Below are positions 30,986-40,626 of a stretch of 64,000 nucleotides of DNA, piece by piece (within the stretch, counting starts at the first letter, position 1; each line of letters begins with the position of its first letter). The notes under the pieces were generated by a model, which saw nothing but the letters and a program-made list of their open reading frames with translations, was not told the DNA's origin and did no database searches. The translations under genes and the position numbers were made by a program. The DNA lies in NCBI RefSeq assembly GCF_902497875.1, contig NZ_CABVHY010000009.1, forward strand, positions 1-64,000, written 5' to 3'. The stretch comes from Pseudomonas fluorescens. GTDB taxonomy: Bacteria; Pseudomonadota; Gammaproteobacteria; Pseudomonadales; Pseudomonadaceae.

Positions 30986-32341
30986 CTACGCCCAGGCTTT
31001 TTTGATGTCCTGGCTGTCACGCAGAAAGAATACCCACTCGCGACCTTGCTTCTTTTTCTCGAAAATTTTCAACTCGACCAATCCATTCAACGCGGTCGAC
31101 GCCGTGTTGTACGAGCAATCCAGGTTTTCCTTCACATTCACGGCCGTGAATTCCTTGGCCATGCCGCTCTTGGCCACCTGAAGCACGGTTCGTTGCTTTT
31201 CGCTCAACTGCTGGAACAGCCCGGACTCTTCCAGCCATCGATCAAAACCCTCGGCATACGCCAGGCTCTTCTGATAAGCCGCAGTGAAGCCGGTCACCGC
31301 ACGGACAATCACCGAACACTGATAATCGATGAAATAGGTCAGGTCCAGCTCATCCGTTTCGCTATGCAAATAGGCCCGGCCATATTTCAGCGGCGCATTG
31401 CGTAACAGGATGCTGATGGCGATGTAGCGAAACGCCGCGAAGTCGTTCTTGAACATGAACCAGTAAAACAATGCACGCGCCACACGTCCATTGCCATCAC
31501 GGAACGGGTGCTCGTAACCGAGGGCAAAATGCAGGGCGATGCCCTTGATCAACGGATGAAGGTAATCATTGTGCAAAGGATCGTCGTGAGAATGATTGAT
31601 CCAGTTCGACAGTCCATGGAGCCTGGCCTGAATACCCGCCGCCGGTGGCGGCGTATGGACAGTGTTGCCTTCACCGTCCTGGACGACTACCTCGTCATTG
31701 ATCCTGAACGTGCCCGGTGAGTATTGGCGGTCGTCAATACCCTCGACTCCGACCCGGTGCAGCTGTGTGATCAGCTCGACGCTCAGCGGCTCATGCCGTT
31801 GGTCCCAGGCATAGATCATCATTTTATAGTTGCCAATGACCATCCGCTCATCCGGGGTGCGCGGCAGTCGGTTGCGCTTGAGCATGTCCTTGGCCACCAG
31901 CGTGGTGGTCGCCGCGCCTTCAAGCTGGCTGCTACTGATGGCTTCGTCTTCGATCAAGTCATTGAGCAGATAATTGAAATGCGCTCGCTCACCGATCTTG
32001 CCGGTCATGTATTCCAAGGCAGCGGTGCTCGCCTGGCGATCGACGGTCGAGAGGGTCTTCTGCGCGAGGGGCGTCAGGATGAATTTGCACCATTGAGTGG
32101 GTTCCCCCAACGGCAGCAAATTGGTGTATTGAGCAGCGCGAGCCTTTTTGACGAGGGCCCAGCACAAGGTCGAATCAAGACCAGGCCCCCAGCGATAACG
32201 CAGTTCGTCGAACGGCAGATAACGACCTTGCTCATCCAGCGGTTTATGCAACGCCAGATACTCGGGCAACTTCTCCTTGTAAGGGGATTGGGCCAATAGA
32301 TCGAAAATGCTAGCTGGATTTGTCGGAGGACTTTTGATCAT
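30986..32341 (-). CDS. Fic-domain protein, class II (self-inhibited), probable AMP-transferase
   Basis: 451 residues. The inhibitory-helix motif S-x3-E-G is in SSSQLEGA (about 137-142) and the catalytic Fic motif HPFRDGNGRVAR is at 278-289 with all key residues (His, Asp, Gly-Asn-Gly-Arg) present. A C-terminal winged helix follows (about 375-450; VAKSGMAKEFTAVNVKENLD). Having the inhibitory helix N-terminal to the Fic fold makes it class II, so no separate antitoxin is needed. It likely transfers AMP to a protein; the target is unknown. Confidence 0.88.
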   Translation of the reverse strand: MIKSPPTNPASIFDLLAQSPYKEKLPEYLALHKPLDEQGRYLPFDELRYRWGPGLDSTLCWALVKKARAAQYTNLLPLGEPTQWCKFILTPLAQKTLSTVDRQASTAALEYMTGKIGERAHFNYLLNDLIEDEAISSSQLEGAATTTLVAKDMLKRNRLPRTPDERMVIGNYKMMIYAWDQRHEPLSVELITQLHRVGVEGIDDRQYSPGTFRINDEVVVQDGEGNTVHTPPPAAGIQARLHGLSNWINHSHDDPLHNDYLHPLIKGIALHFALGYEHPFRDGNGRVARALFYWFMFKNDFAAFRYIAISILLRNAPLKYGRAYLHSETDELDLTYFIDYQCSVIVRAVTGFTAAYQKSLAYAEGFDRWLEESGLFQQLSEKQRTVLQVAKSGMAKEFTAVNVKENLDCSYNTASTALNGLVELKIFEKKKQGREWVFFLRDSQDIKKAWA

Positions 32342-32444
32342 CGCTGTCTCAAAAAATCTGAAAACTGAGCTTTGAGTACAGCACAATCGTAAAGATGTCT
32401 CAACATCCATAGAAATTGAGACATCCTACAACACCCAACGTGAA

Positions 32445-32516
32445 GATCAAAAGATCAAAAGATCAAAAGATCAAAAGATCAAAAGATCAAAAGATCGCAG
32501 CCTGCGGCAGCTCCTA
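32445..32516. repeat. Six tandem GATCAAAA units joined to a REP arm
   Basis: GATCAAAA is repeated exactly six times (32445-32492) and merges into the REP sequence GATCGCAGCC...CTCCTAC (32493-32517). The unit resembles the AAAAGATC edge of the REP element, so the array probably grew by slippage from it. The REP arm overlaps the end of the RND permease gene and supplies its TAG stop. Confidence 0.9.
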
Positions 32517-35500
32517 CGCCTGTTCTTTTTTCACCCGGAACCACGCCGCATACAGCGCCGGCAGGAACAATAGAGTCAACGCCGTCGCGACAATCAGCCC
32601 GCCCATGATCGCCACCGCCATCGGCCCGAAGAACACGCTGCGTGACAGCGGGATCATCGCCAGGACGGCGGCCAGCGCGGTCAGCACGATGGGCCGGAAG
32701 CGCCGCACCGTGGCCTCGATGATCGCTTGCCAGGGTTTCAGCCCGGCGGCGATGTCCTGTTCGATCTGGTCGACCAGGATCACCGAGTTGCGCATGATCA
32801 TCCCGGACAGTGCGATGGTGCCGAGCATCGCCACGAAGCCGAACGGCTGGCGGAACACCATCAGGAACAAGGTGACGCCGATCAACCCCAGGGGCGCGGT
32901 GAGGAACACCATGATCGTGCGCGAGAAGCTGCGCAGTTGCAGCATCAACAAGGTCAGTACGACGACAATGAACAACGGCACCCCGGCCTTCACCGAGTTC
33001 TGCCCTCGGGCCGAGTCTTCGACGGTACCGCCGACGTCCAGCAAGTAGCCGTCGGGCAATTGCGCGCGAATCGGCTCCAGGGTCGGCAGGATCTGCTGGA
33101 CCAGGCTGGCCGGCTGTTCCTTACCGTAGATGTCCGCGCGCACCGTCACGTTCGGCAGGCGGTTGCGGTGCCAGATGATGCCTTCTTCGAAGCCATATTC
33201 CAGGGTCGCGATCTGCGACAGGGCTACGCTTTTACCATTGTCAGTCGGCACGGCGAGGCTCGGCAGCAAGGACAGCTCGGTGCGTTCGTGCAAGGTGCCG
33301 CGCAGCAGGATTTCGATCAACTCGTTGTCTTCGCGGTACTGGCTGACGCTGGAACCTGTGAGCGAACTTTGCAGGAACTTCGACAGGTTCACAGTGCTCA
33401 CGCCCAAGGCCCGGGCACGGTCCTGATCGACATTCAAATAGACGACTTTGCTCGGCTCCTCCCAGTCCAGATGCACGTTGACCACGTGGGGATTCTCGCG
33501 CACCTTGGCTGCGACTTTGCGCGCCAGTGCCCGGACTTGTTCGATGTGCTCGCCGCTCACCCGGAACTGCACCGGGTAGCCGACTGGCGGACCGTTCTCG
33601 AGTCGCGTGACCCGCGAGCGCAGCGCCGGGAATTGCTCGTTGAGGGTTTCGATCAGCCAGGTACGCAGGCTTTCACGATCCTCGATGGTTTTGGCCAGCA
33701 CCACAAACTGCGCAAAGCTCGCCGCCGGCAGTTGCTGGTCCAGTGGCAGATAGAAACGCGGCGAACCGGTTCCGACATAGGCCACGTAGTTATCGATCCC
33801 GGCGTGGTCCTTGAGCAGCCCTTCCAGACGCTTGACCTGATCGGCGGTGTTGCTCAGCGACGCACCTTCGGCCAGCTTGAGGTCGACCATCAACTCCAGG
33901 CGCCCGGAGGCCGGGAAGAACTGTTGCGGCACGAAGCGAAACAGCACCACCGAAGCCACGAACAGCACAATGGTCAGGCCGATGACGGTTTTGCGCCGAC
34001 GCACACACCACTCCACCAGGCGCCGCACCCGTTGATAGAACGGCGTGCCATACGGATCGGGTTGCCCATCACCGGTACCGTGTTTGGCGGCATGGATTTT
34101 CGCCAGGTCCGGCAGCAGTTTTTCCCCCAGATACGGCACGAACACCACGGCGGCGATCCACGACGCCACCAAGGCGATGGTCACCACCTGAAAGATCGAC
34201 CGGGTGTATTCGCCGGTACCGGATTGCGCGGTGGCAATCGGCAGGAAGCCCGCGGCGGTGATCAAGGTCCCGGTGAGCATCGGGAACGCGGTGCTGGTCC
34301 AGGCATAGCTGGCAGCCTTGATTCGGTCGTAGCCCTGCTCCATTTTGATCGCCATCATTTCCACGGCGATGATCGCGTCGTCCACCAGCAGGCCCAGCGC
34401 CAGCACCAGCGCCCCGAGGGAAATCTTGTGCAGGCCGATGCCCAGGTAATACATGCTGGCAAAGGTCATCGCCAGCACCAGCGGAATCGCCAGCGCCACC
34501 ACCATGCCGGTGCGCACTCCGAGGGAAAAGAAACTCACCAGCAAGACTATCGCCAGCGCTTCCACCAATACCCGAACGAACTCACCGACGCCGGTTTTCA
34601 CCGCGGCCGGCTGATCGGAAACCTTGCGCAGTTCCATGCCGGCCGGGAGGTTCTTCTGGATCCGGGCGAACTCGACTTCCAGCGCCTTGCCCAGCACCAG
34701 AATGTCGCCGCCTTCTTTCATCGCCACGGCGAGACCGATGGCGTCCTCGCCCATAAAACGCATGCGCGGCGCTGGGGGATCATTGAAACCTCGGTGCACG
34801 TCGGCGACATCGGAGATGCGGAACGTCCGATCGCCGACCCGGATCGGGAAGCCCCTGATCTCTTCGACTGTCTGAAAATTCCCCGAAACCCGCAGTTGCA
34901 AGCGTTCGCCAGGTGTCTCGAAGAAACCCGCGGTAGACACCGCGTTCTGCTCTTCCAACGCTTGCTGGACTGCGGCCAACGGCAGCCCGAGGGTGGCCAG
35001 CTTGACGTTCGACAGCTCGATCCAGATCTTCTCGTCCTGTAGCCCCAGCAAGTCGACCTTGCCGATATCCTTGACCCGCTGCAGCTGAATCTGCACCCGG
35101 TCGGCATAGTCCTTGAGCACCGCGTAGTCGAAACCGCTGCCGGTCAGCGCATAGATATTGCCGAAGGTGGTGCCGAACTCATCGTTGAAAAACGGCCCCT
35201 GAATCCCCGGTGGCAAGGTGTGACGAATATCGCTGATCTTCTTGCGGACCTGATACCACAGCTCGGGAATCTGCGCCGAATGCATCGAATCCCGGGCCAT
35301 GAAGGTCACCTGGGATTCACCGGGCCGGGAGAACGAGACAATCCGTTCGTACTCACCGGTTTCCATCAGCTTCTTTTCAATACGCTCGGTGACTTGCCGC
35401 GACATTTCCTCGGCCGTCGCCCCCGGCCAGTTGGTGCGAATGACCATGGCCTTGAAGGTGAAAGGCGGGTCTTCGCTCTGGCCCAGCTTGGTGTAGGACA

Positions 35501-35585
35501 GCGCGCCGACGACTGCCAGCAGCAACATCAGGAACAGCACGATCTGGCGATTGCGCAACGCCCATTCGGAAAGATTGAAACCCAT
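32514..35585 (-). CDS. RND efflux permease (HAE1/AcrB type)
   Basis: 1023 residues: 12 membrane helices and two large periplasmic loops. Hallmarks: N-terminal SEWALRNRQIVLFLMLLLAV; proton-relay helix LALGLLVDDAIIAVEMMA (TM4 Asp-Asp); IQQMILPTLEP-like pore segments; second-half ALSGMIMRNSVILVDQIE. With the membrane-fusion protein just upstream it makes a tripartite pump; the outer-membrane channel must be encoded elsewhere. Family is close to the TriC/MexK-like group; substrate is unknown. The stop codon is donated by a REP element. Confidence 0.92.
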   Translation of the reverse strand: MGFNLSEWALRNRQIVLFLMLLLAVVGALSYTKLGQSEDPPFTFKAMVIRTNWPGATAEEMSRQVTERIEKKLMETGEYERIVSFSRPGESQVTFMARDSMHSAQIPELWYQVRKKISDIRHTLPPGIQGPFFNDEFGTTFGNIYALTGSGFDYAVLKDYADRVQIQLQRVKDIGKVDLLGLQDEKIWIELSNVKLATLGLPLAAVQQALEEQNAVSTAGFFETPGERLQLRVSGNFQTVEEIRGFPIRVGDRTFRISDVADVHRGFNDPPAPRMRFMGEDAIGLAVAMKEGGDILVLGKALEVEFARIQKNLPAGMELRKVSDQPAAVKTGVGEFVRVLVEALAIVLLVSFFSLGVRTGMVVALAIPLVLAMTFASMYYLGIGLHKISLGALVLALGLLVDDAIIAVEMMAIKMEQGYDRIKAASYAWTSTAFPMLTGTLITAAGFLPIATAQSGTGEYTRSIFQVVTIALVASWIAAVVFVPYLGEKLLPDLAKIHAAKHGTGDGQPDPYGTPFYQRVRRLVEWCVRRRKTVIGLTIVLFVASVVLFRFVPQQFFPASGRLELMVDLKLAEGASLSNTADQVKRLEGLLKDHAGIDNYVAYVGTGSPRFYLPLDQQLPAASFAQFVVLAKTIEDRESLRTWLIETLNEQFPALRSRVTRLENGPPVGYPVQFRVSGEHIEQVRALARKVAAKVRENPHVVNVHLDWEEPSKVVYLNVDQDRARALGVSTVNLSKFLQSSLTGSSVSQYREDNELIEILLRGTLHERTELSLLPSLAVPTDNGKSVALSQIATLEYGFEEGIIWHRNRLPNVTVRADIYGKEQPASLVQQILPTLEPIRAQLPDGYLLDVGGTVEDSARGQNSVKAGVPLFIVVVLTLLMLQLRSFSRTIMVFLTAPLGLIGVTLFLMVFRQPFGFVAMLGTIALSGMIMRNSVILVDQIEQDIAAGLKPWQAIIEATVRRFRPIVLTALAAVLAMIPLSRSVFFGPMAVAIMGGLIVATALTLLFLPALYAAWFRVKKEQA

Positions 35586-35591
35586 CGGGGA

Positions 35592-36692
35592 CTACTCCTT
35601 GACCGCCAGATTGACCGCGCGATTGGAGCGATCCACCGGACGCACCTGCTGGCCTTCATGCAACACGTGCACACCCGCGGCGACCACCCAGTCGCTGGCG
35701 CTCAGACCTTCAAGGACCGGCACGGTTTTTTCGCCGAAGGCACCGACGCGCACCGGAGCGCGCTTGAGGGTGTTGTTGGTGTCCACCACCCAGACGTAGG
35801 TCTCACCGTGTTCCGCGGTGAGTGCCGAGAGCGGCACCGACAGCGATACGATGCCTGCGGTCTGGATGAATACCCGGGCGCTCTGACCGAGTTCGGCCGG
35901 GACCTTGCCGGCGCTGAAGGCGATACGTGCGGCAAAGGTCCGGGATTTCGGGTCGGCGGCCGGCGACAGTTCACGAATGCGCCCGGCGAAGCGCTGATCC
36001 GGTTGCGTCCACAGCTCCACCGAGACATCCTGACCGACCTTGAAACGACCAAAATTCTGCTCCGGCAAACTGATCAGCACTTCCCGCTCGCCATCGGTGG
36101 CCAGGGTGAACACCGTCTGCCCGGCCGCCACCACTTGCCCGACTTCGACCGCGCGCTTGGCCACCACGCCATCCTGCGGCGCACGCAGCACCGCGTAGCT
36201 GGCCTGATTGCTGGCAACATCAAATTCGGCCTTGATCTGCTTGAGCCTGGCGTCGCCTGCGCGGTAGAGGTTTTCCGCATTGTCGTACTGCGAACGGCTG
36301 ACCATCTGCCGCTCCATCAAGGTCTTATAGCGATCTCGCTCGGCGCGCACCATGTTGAGGTTGGCCTGGGCCGCTGCGACCTGAGCGCGGGTGGCTTCCA
36401 GTTGCAGGCGTACGTCCTGGGGGTCGAGCTCTGCCAGCGGCTGATTGGCCTTGACCCGCTCGCCCTCTTCAACCATTCGTCGGCTGACCTTACCGCCGAT
36501 GCGAAATGCCAGATCGGGTTCGTAGCGTGCACGAACCTCACCGGGATAGCTGTCCATCGACTGCGCCGAAGGCTCTGGCTGCACCACCATGGCCGGACGC
36601 ACGGTGACTTGCGCCGGTTCTTCGTGACCGCACGCTGACAACAAAAACGCCAGACCGGCTGGCAACGCGAGGGACAAGGCATAGCGGAACAT
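35592..36692 (-). CDS. RND efflux membrane-fusion protein (lipoprotein)
   Basis: 366 residues; lipobox LLSACG (Cys21). Domain order: barrel-sandwich lipoyl halves (VRARYEPDLAFRIGGKVSRR and YAVLRAPQDGVVAKRAVEVG) around a coiled coil (LQLEATRAQVAAAQANLNMV), then beta-barrel and membrane-proximal domains. It links the inner-membrane pump to an outer-membrane channel. Stop is six bases before the permease start, so the two are one operon. Confidence 0.93.
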   Translation of the reverse strand: MFRYALSLALPAGLAFLLSACGHEEPAQVTVRPAMVVQPEPSAQSMDSYPGEVRARYEPDLAFRIGGKVSRRMVEEGERVKANQPLAELDPQDVRLQLEATRAQVAAAQANLNMVRAERDRYKTLMERQMVSRSQYDNAENLYRAGDARLKQIKAEFDVASNQASYAVLRAPQDGVVAKRAVEVGQVVAAGQTVFTLATDGEREVLISLPEQNFGRFKVGQDVSVELWTQPDQRFAGRIRELSPAADPKSRTFAARIAFSAGKVPAELGQSARVFIQTAGIVSLSVPLSALTAEHGETYVWVVDTNNTLKRAPVRVGAFGEKTVPVLEGLSASDWVVAAGVHVLHEGQQVRPVDRSNRAVNLAVKE

Positions 36693-36722
36693 GGTGAAGG
36701 ACCTTTCGCTAATGGTGCTTTG

Positions 36723-36749
36723 AATAATTATACTGACGGGTATGTTATT
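36723..36749. promoter_or_regulatory. Near-palindromic operator between efflux genes and TetR gene
   Basis: AATAA..ATAC (36723-36733) and GTAT.TTATT (36740-36749) are inverted around TGACGG. It sits in the short divergent gap (94 bases) between the pump operon and the regulator, where TetR repressors usually bind. Confidence 0.6.
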
Positions 36750-36786
36750 AATAGCAAACTCACCAGTCCAGTATTAAAAGCGAAGA

Positions 36787-37422
36787 ATGTCGAACAATCT
36801 TTCTGCATCCAATGGTCCCGGCCGCCCCAAGGACCTGGCAAAACGCCAGGCCATCCTCGACGCGGCGAAAAATCTGTTCCTGAGCAATGGCTACGCCAAC
36901 ACCAGCATGGATGCGGTGGCAGCGGCGGCCGGTGTGTCGAAGCTGACGGTGTACAGCCATTTCAACGATAAGGAGACGCTGTTCTCCGCCGCTGTGGTGG
37001 CCAAATGTGAAGAGCAACTGCCGACGCTGTTCTTCGAGCTGCCGGACGGCATCCCGATCGAACAGGTGCTGCTGAACATCGCACGGCGTTTTCACCTGCT
37101 GATCAATAGCGATGAATCGGTGAACCTGCATCGCCTGATCATGGCCTTGGGTAGCCAGGATCCGAAGCTCTCGCAGATTTTTTTCGAGGCCGGACCGCAG
37201 CGCATGCTGCACGGCATGGAACGGTTACTGACGAAGATCGACCAGGTCGGTGCCTTGCGCATCGACAAACCACGCAATGCCGCCGAGCACTTCTTCTGCC
37301 TGCTCAAGGGCGCGGCGAATTTTCGCCTGCTCTATGGCTGCGGCGCGCCCCTGAGCGGTGACGCGGCCGAGTCCCATGTGCGGGAAGTGGTGGAGTTGTT
37401 TATGCGGGCGTATCGGGTTTGA
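36787..37422 (+). CDS. TetR-family regulator of the RND pump
   Basis: 211 residues. N-terminal TetR helix-turn-helix: KRQAILDAAKNLFLSNGYAN then MDAVAAAAGVSKLTVYSHFN. The C-terminal ligand domain contains a TetR_C-type pattern (HLLINSDESVNLHRLIMALG). Divergent from the pump genes with an operator-like palindrome between, so it most likely represses them; inducer unknown. Confidence 0.9.
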   Translation: MSNNLSASNGPGRPKDLAKRQAILDAAKNLFLSNGYANTSMDAVAAAAGVSKLTVYSHFNDKETLFSAAVVAKCEEQLPTLFFELPDGIPIEQVLLNIARRFHLLINSDESVNLHRLIMALGSQDPKLSQIFFEAGPQRMLHGMERLLTKIDQVGALRIDKPRNAAEHFFCLLKGAANFRLLYGCGAPLSGDAAESHVREVVELFMRAYRV

Positions 37423-37426
37423 GCCT

Positions 37427-37521
37427 AAAAGATCGCAGCCTGCGGCAGCTCCTACGTCGACCGCGTTCAATCCCGGGTGTACACAAATCCCGGTAGGAGC
37501 TGCCGCAGGCTGCGATCTTTT
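37427..37521. repeat. REP doublet
   Basis: Inverted REP cores at both ends with a 35-base linker, between the TetR gene and rsmJ (convergent). Confidence 0.93.
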
Positions 37522-37546
37522 GATCTTCCAGGCTTAACCTCGGATC

Positions 37547-38329
37547 TCAACCCTTGAGCGCTTTCTTCGGGTAGATATCGTAGCGGCTGGATTTGCCGTC
37601 CAGCGAATGGCTCGGCTTGGGCCCTTCAATACACGGTGCTTTACGCGGGCGTTTGACCACGACCCTATGGCTGGCCAGCGCCAACGCCGCCTCTAGCAGC
37701 GCTGGAGCATCGGGATCATCACCCACCAACGGCCGGAACAGACGCATTTCCTTCTTCACCAGCGCGGTTTTCTCGCGATGGGGAAACATCGGATCCAGGT
37801 AGATCACCTGCGGCGGCTCGCCTTCCCAGTTACGCATCACCTCGATCGAGTTGCCTTTGAGCAATCGCATCCGTGAAACGATGGGCGCCACTTCGAAATC
37901 CTCAAGCCCACGGGCCAGACCATCTTCCAGCAATGCGCCAATCAACGGCTGGCGTTCGATCAGGCTCATTTCGCAGCCCAGGCTGGCCAGCACAAAGGCG
38001 TCCTTGCCGAGCCCTGCCGTGGCATCCAGCACTCGCGGGCGTACGCCCTGAGCGACACCCACCGCCTTGGCGATCATCTGCCCACTGCCACCGCCATACA
38101 GCCGTCGATGGGCCGCGCCGCCTTCGACGAAGTCCACACGCACCGGTCCCGGCGCATCCGGGCCGAGCTGCTGCAACTGCAAACCCTGCTCCGTGAGCTG
38201 TAATGCGAACTCGGCATCGTCCATCGTCAAAGGCAGACCGAGTCGCTCGGCCCACTGCTGCGCTTGCGCGGCAGACGCTCCGGCTAGCGCCTCGACTTTG
38301 ATGCGGCAGGCCGCTGGTTGCTCAATCAT
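37547..38329 (-). CDS. rsmJ: 16S rRNA (guanine-1516-N2)-methyltransferase RsmJ
   Basis: 260 residues. SAM-binding [17 protein letters not shown], catalytic-region [17 protein letters not shown], and the C-terminal [20 protein letters not shown], all typical of RsmJ (YhiQ). It methylates G1516 of small-subunit rRNA. The family is normally about 250 residues, so the length fits. Confidence 0.92.
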   Translation of the reverse strand: MIEQPAACRIKVEALAGASAAQAQQWAERLGLPLTMDDAEFALQLTEQGLQLQQLGPDAPGPVRVDFVEGGAAHRRLYGGGSGQMIAKAVGVAQGVRPRVLDATAGLGKDAFVLASLGCEMSLIERQPLIGALLEDGLARGLEDFEVAPIVSRMRLLKGNSIEVMRNWEGEPPQVIYLDPMFPHREKTALVKKEMRLFRPLVGDDPDAPALLEAALALASHRVVVKRPRKAPCIEGPKPSHSLDGKSSRYDIYPKKALKG

Positions 38330-38422
38330 GGGGAAACACGCTCAAAAAATTAATGATCGGCAAAAACTGCCGATAAAAGAACTATCAGGCATTTTGCCAG
38401 AGCTGAGCGTCGACCGAGAGAA

Positions 38423-39043
38423 ATGTCAGACATTCGTCCCCTATCGATAGGCTTTATCTCGCCCCACGGCGATTACGGCCTGCGCAATTCCCAAGCACTG
38501 AGCGGCGTCAGCCATCTGTGGCAGGATTTTTTTGCCCGGGCACTGGCCGACCAGTTGGGCGATGCGCCGAGTGTGGCTGGAGAAAAAACCCAAGTCGCCA
38601 TCGACGGCCCGATCGAGCCCAGCGGTGGCACTGACCTGCTGACCCAGATCGTCAGCCAACGCCTGTGCGACGTTCAAGACACCGAGGTCCGCCCGCCTGA
38701 GCCGTTGTTCCTGCCAATTGCCGAATTCGAAATGGAGCTGGCCGACAAGCCGGCCATCCCGTTCCCGGAAGAAGAAATCATCGCGCAACAGCAGCACCAG
38801 AATTTCGACCTCGGCTGGGTTCGGCCGATCGTGCTCAATGCCGGCCAGCCGCTGCCCGAACCCGGCCCGGCACCGCAACCCCGTCCATTGCACCTGCCAA
38901 TTGCCGAGTTCGAGCTCGAGCTGTTGGACAAACCGGCCATCCCCTATCCGCCGGAAGAACTGGTCGAACAACAGAAACATTTCGATTTCGATAACGGCTG
39001 GGCTCGCCCGCTGATCCTGCACAACCTGCGCCTCGCCGCCTGA
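38423..39043 (+). CDS. Hypothetical protein with a tandem 46-residue repeat
   Basis: 206 residues, family not recognised. Residues 94-139 and 155-200 are near copies: both start P-L-x-LPIAEFE, share ELxDKPAIP and end in GW-(V/A)-RP. A proline-rich linker (GQPLPEPGPAPQPRP) joins them. The first 90 residues do not match the repeat. No signal peptide or membrane helix. It starts 93 bases from rsmJ on the opposite strand; function unknown. Confidence 0.75.
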   Translation: MSDIRPLSIGFISPHGDYGLRNSQALSGVSHLWQDFFARALADQLGDAPSVAGEKTQVAIDGPIEPSGGTDLLTQIVSQRLCDVQDTEVRPPEPLFLPIAEFEMELADKPAIPFPEEEIIAQQQHQNFDLGWVRPIVLNAGQPLPEPGPAPQPRPLHLPIAEFELELLDKPAIPYPPEELVEQQKHFDFDNGWARPLILHNLRLAA

Positions 39044-39057
39044 CCCTCCGCCCTGCC

Positions 39058-39756
39058 TCAGCGACATATCGACCACGGCCCCACGTCCAGATGAAAATGG
39101 TTGTGATGGGCGGCGTTGTAATCCGGGCTCAGCACCACACTGAAGGTATCGCAGGCCCCCTCGCGGACTTGCCGCAGAAAGCGTGCATCAGCATTGTCTT
39201 TCGGCCAATCCTTGAGCACGCTGATAGTTCGACCATCGGCCAGACCAAACCCGGCAATGTCCAGGGCGTTGGCCGTCGCATGCTGACTGCGGGCACCATC
39301 CTCGCGGTTGTACATATTGCGGCAGGCGAAACTGCCCAGATGCTCGACCCGCGTCACCGCTTGCCCGTACACCACCTGCGCGGCGGGCTGCAGGGCGTGG
39401 CGCTCGAACAGCGCGAACGCCACCGCCAAGGGGCAACTGGCCAGAAAACTGCTGTTCAACGCCACTTCGCCGCCCTCGACGCGCAAGGTATTGCGCAACG
39501 GGCAAGTCGCCTGCGGGTCACTGTCACGTTGGCGCGTCACGCGCAAACCGGAGCTGCCTAGCGCTTGATCACACAGCACCGGGTCGCCCCGCAGGCGCAT
39601 CAGCTTGAAGCGCGTCAGCAGGTTCGGCGTGGCTTGCACATCCAAAGGTGCCCATGGATTCCATTGCGCCGACAACGGCAACCAGCCACGCCAGACGCTG
39701 AGCAGCAAGCCGCCAGCGACCAGCAGTAACAGCCCGAGCCCTTTCACAAAGCGCAC
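39058..39756 (-). CDS. Extensin-like C-terminal domain protein
   Basis: 232 residues. One N-terminal membrane helix (GLGLLLLVAGGLLLSVW) then the extensin-like catalytic-type domain: CDQALGSSGLRV, CPLRNTLRVEGG, RNMYNREDGARSQHATANAL, DNADARFLRQVREGACDTFS, NAAHHNHFHLDVGP. The His/Asp residues suggest a metal site as in D-Ala-D-Ala carboxypeptidase-like (peptidase M15-type) folds. Function in the envelope is presumed. Confidence 0.88.
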   Translation of the reverse strand: MRFVKGLGLLLLVAGGLLLSVWRGWLPLSAQWNPWAPLDVQATPNLLTRFKLMRLRGDPVLCDQALGSSGLRVTRQRDSDPQATCPLRNTLRVEGGEVALNSSFLASCPLAVAFALFERHALQPAAQVVYGQAVTRVEHLGSFACRNMYNREDGARSQHATANALDIAGFGLADGRTISVLKDWPKDNADARFLRQVREGACDTFSVVLSPDYNAAHHNHFHLDVGPWSICR

Positions 39757-39772
39757 AGCAACTCCCTATCAA

Positions 39773-40594
39773 TCAATCCTTGAACAATTGGTTGGCTTGC
39801 TGGAACGGCATGGACTGCGCGGTAAAGGTGAACGTACCCTGTTCGTGAATTTCCCGGGCTGCACGGAAGAACTCGCCATAGGCCGCCAATGCCAGGGCCG
39901 AGCCGACGCTGATGCGTTTGACACCCATCTCGCTGAGCTGCGCCACGTTCAGTTTCAGCCCGCCCGACATCAGTACATTGACCGGTTTCGGCGCCACCGC
40001 CCGGACCACCGCCAACACCTCTTCAGCGCTGCGCAAGCTCGGTGCGTAGAGCACGTCGGCGCCAGCCTCGGCATAGGCCTGCAAGCGGCGAATGGTGTCC
40101 GCCAGATCGAATTTGCCATGCAGGAAGTTTTCGGCGCGGGCGGTCAGCATAAAGGGGAACGGCAGACTGTGCGCTGCCGCGACCGAGGCTTCGATCCGTT
40201 CGACAGAGTGCAGGAAATCGTAGATGGGATTATCCGCGTGGCCCGTGGCGTCTTCAATCGAGCCACCAACCACCCCGGCAGCCGCTGCGCGCAGGATAGC
40301 CTCGGCGCAGCCCTTGGGGCTGTCGGAGAAACCGTTTTCCAGGTCCACCGCCACCGGAAGATCCGTTGCGCCAACAATCGCCTGGACGTTTTCCAGGGTC
40401 TCATTCAGCGACATCGCCCCGTCCGGCCGACCTCGAGAAAAGGCAAAACCGGCACTGGTGGTCGCCAACGCACCATAGCCAAGACTGGCAAGCATTTTGG
40501 CCGAGCCGGCGTCCCACGGATTAGGGATCACGAAAGCAGTGTCACGCTCATGGAGGGCCTTGAAGGCCTGGGCACGAAGGTGTTGCGCATCCAT
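39773..40594 (-). CDS. Isocitrate lyase/PEP-mutase family protein
   Basis: 273 residues. The TIM-barrel family is recognised from VIPNPWDAGSAKMLASLGY, TSAGFAFSRGRPDG, LPVAVDLENGFSD, and GGSIEDATGHADNPIYDF. Members are oxaloacetate hydrolases, methylisocitrate lyases or phosphonomutases; this short, 273-residue version is the type often annotated as 2-methylisocitrate lyase-like or PEP mutase-like. Reaction not assigned. Confidence 0.87.
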   Translation of the reverse strand: MDAQHLRAQAFKALHERDTAFVIPNPWDAGSAKMLASLGYGALATTSAGFAFSRGRPDGAMSLNETLENVQAIVGATDLPVAVDLENGFSDSPKGCAEAILRAAAAGVVGGSIEDATGHADNPIYDFLHSVERIEASVAAAHSLPFPFMLTARAENFLHGKFDLADTIRRLQAYAEAGADVLYAPSLRSAEEVLAVVRAVAPKPVNVLMSGGLKLNVAQLSEMGVKRISVGSALALAAYGEFFRAAREIHEQGTFTFTAQSMPFQQANQLFKD

Positions 40595-40626
40595 TTTCTC
40601 GCTCCTGAAGAGAGGATTGGTCCACC

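Noticed and set aside
32416..33048. Plus-strand ORF antisense to the RND permease
   Set aside because: It starts in the GATCAAAA repeats and follows the high-GC complement of a certain gene.
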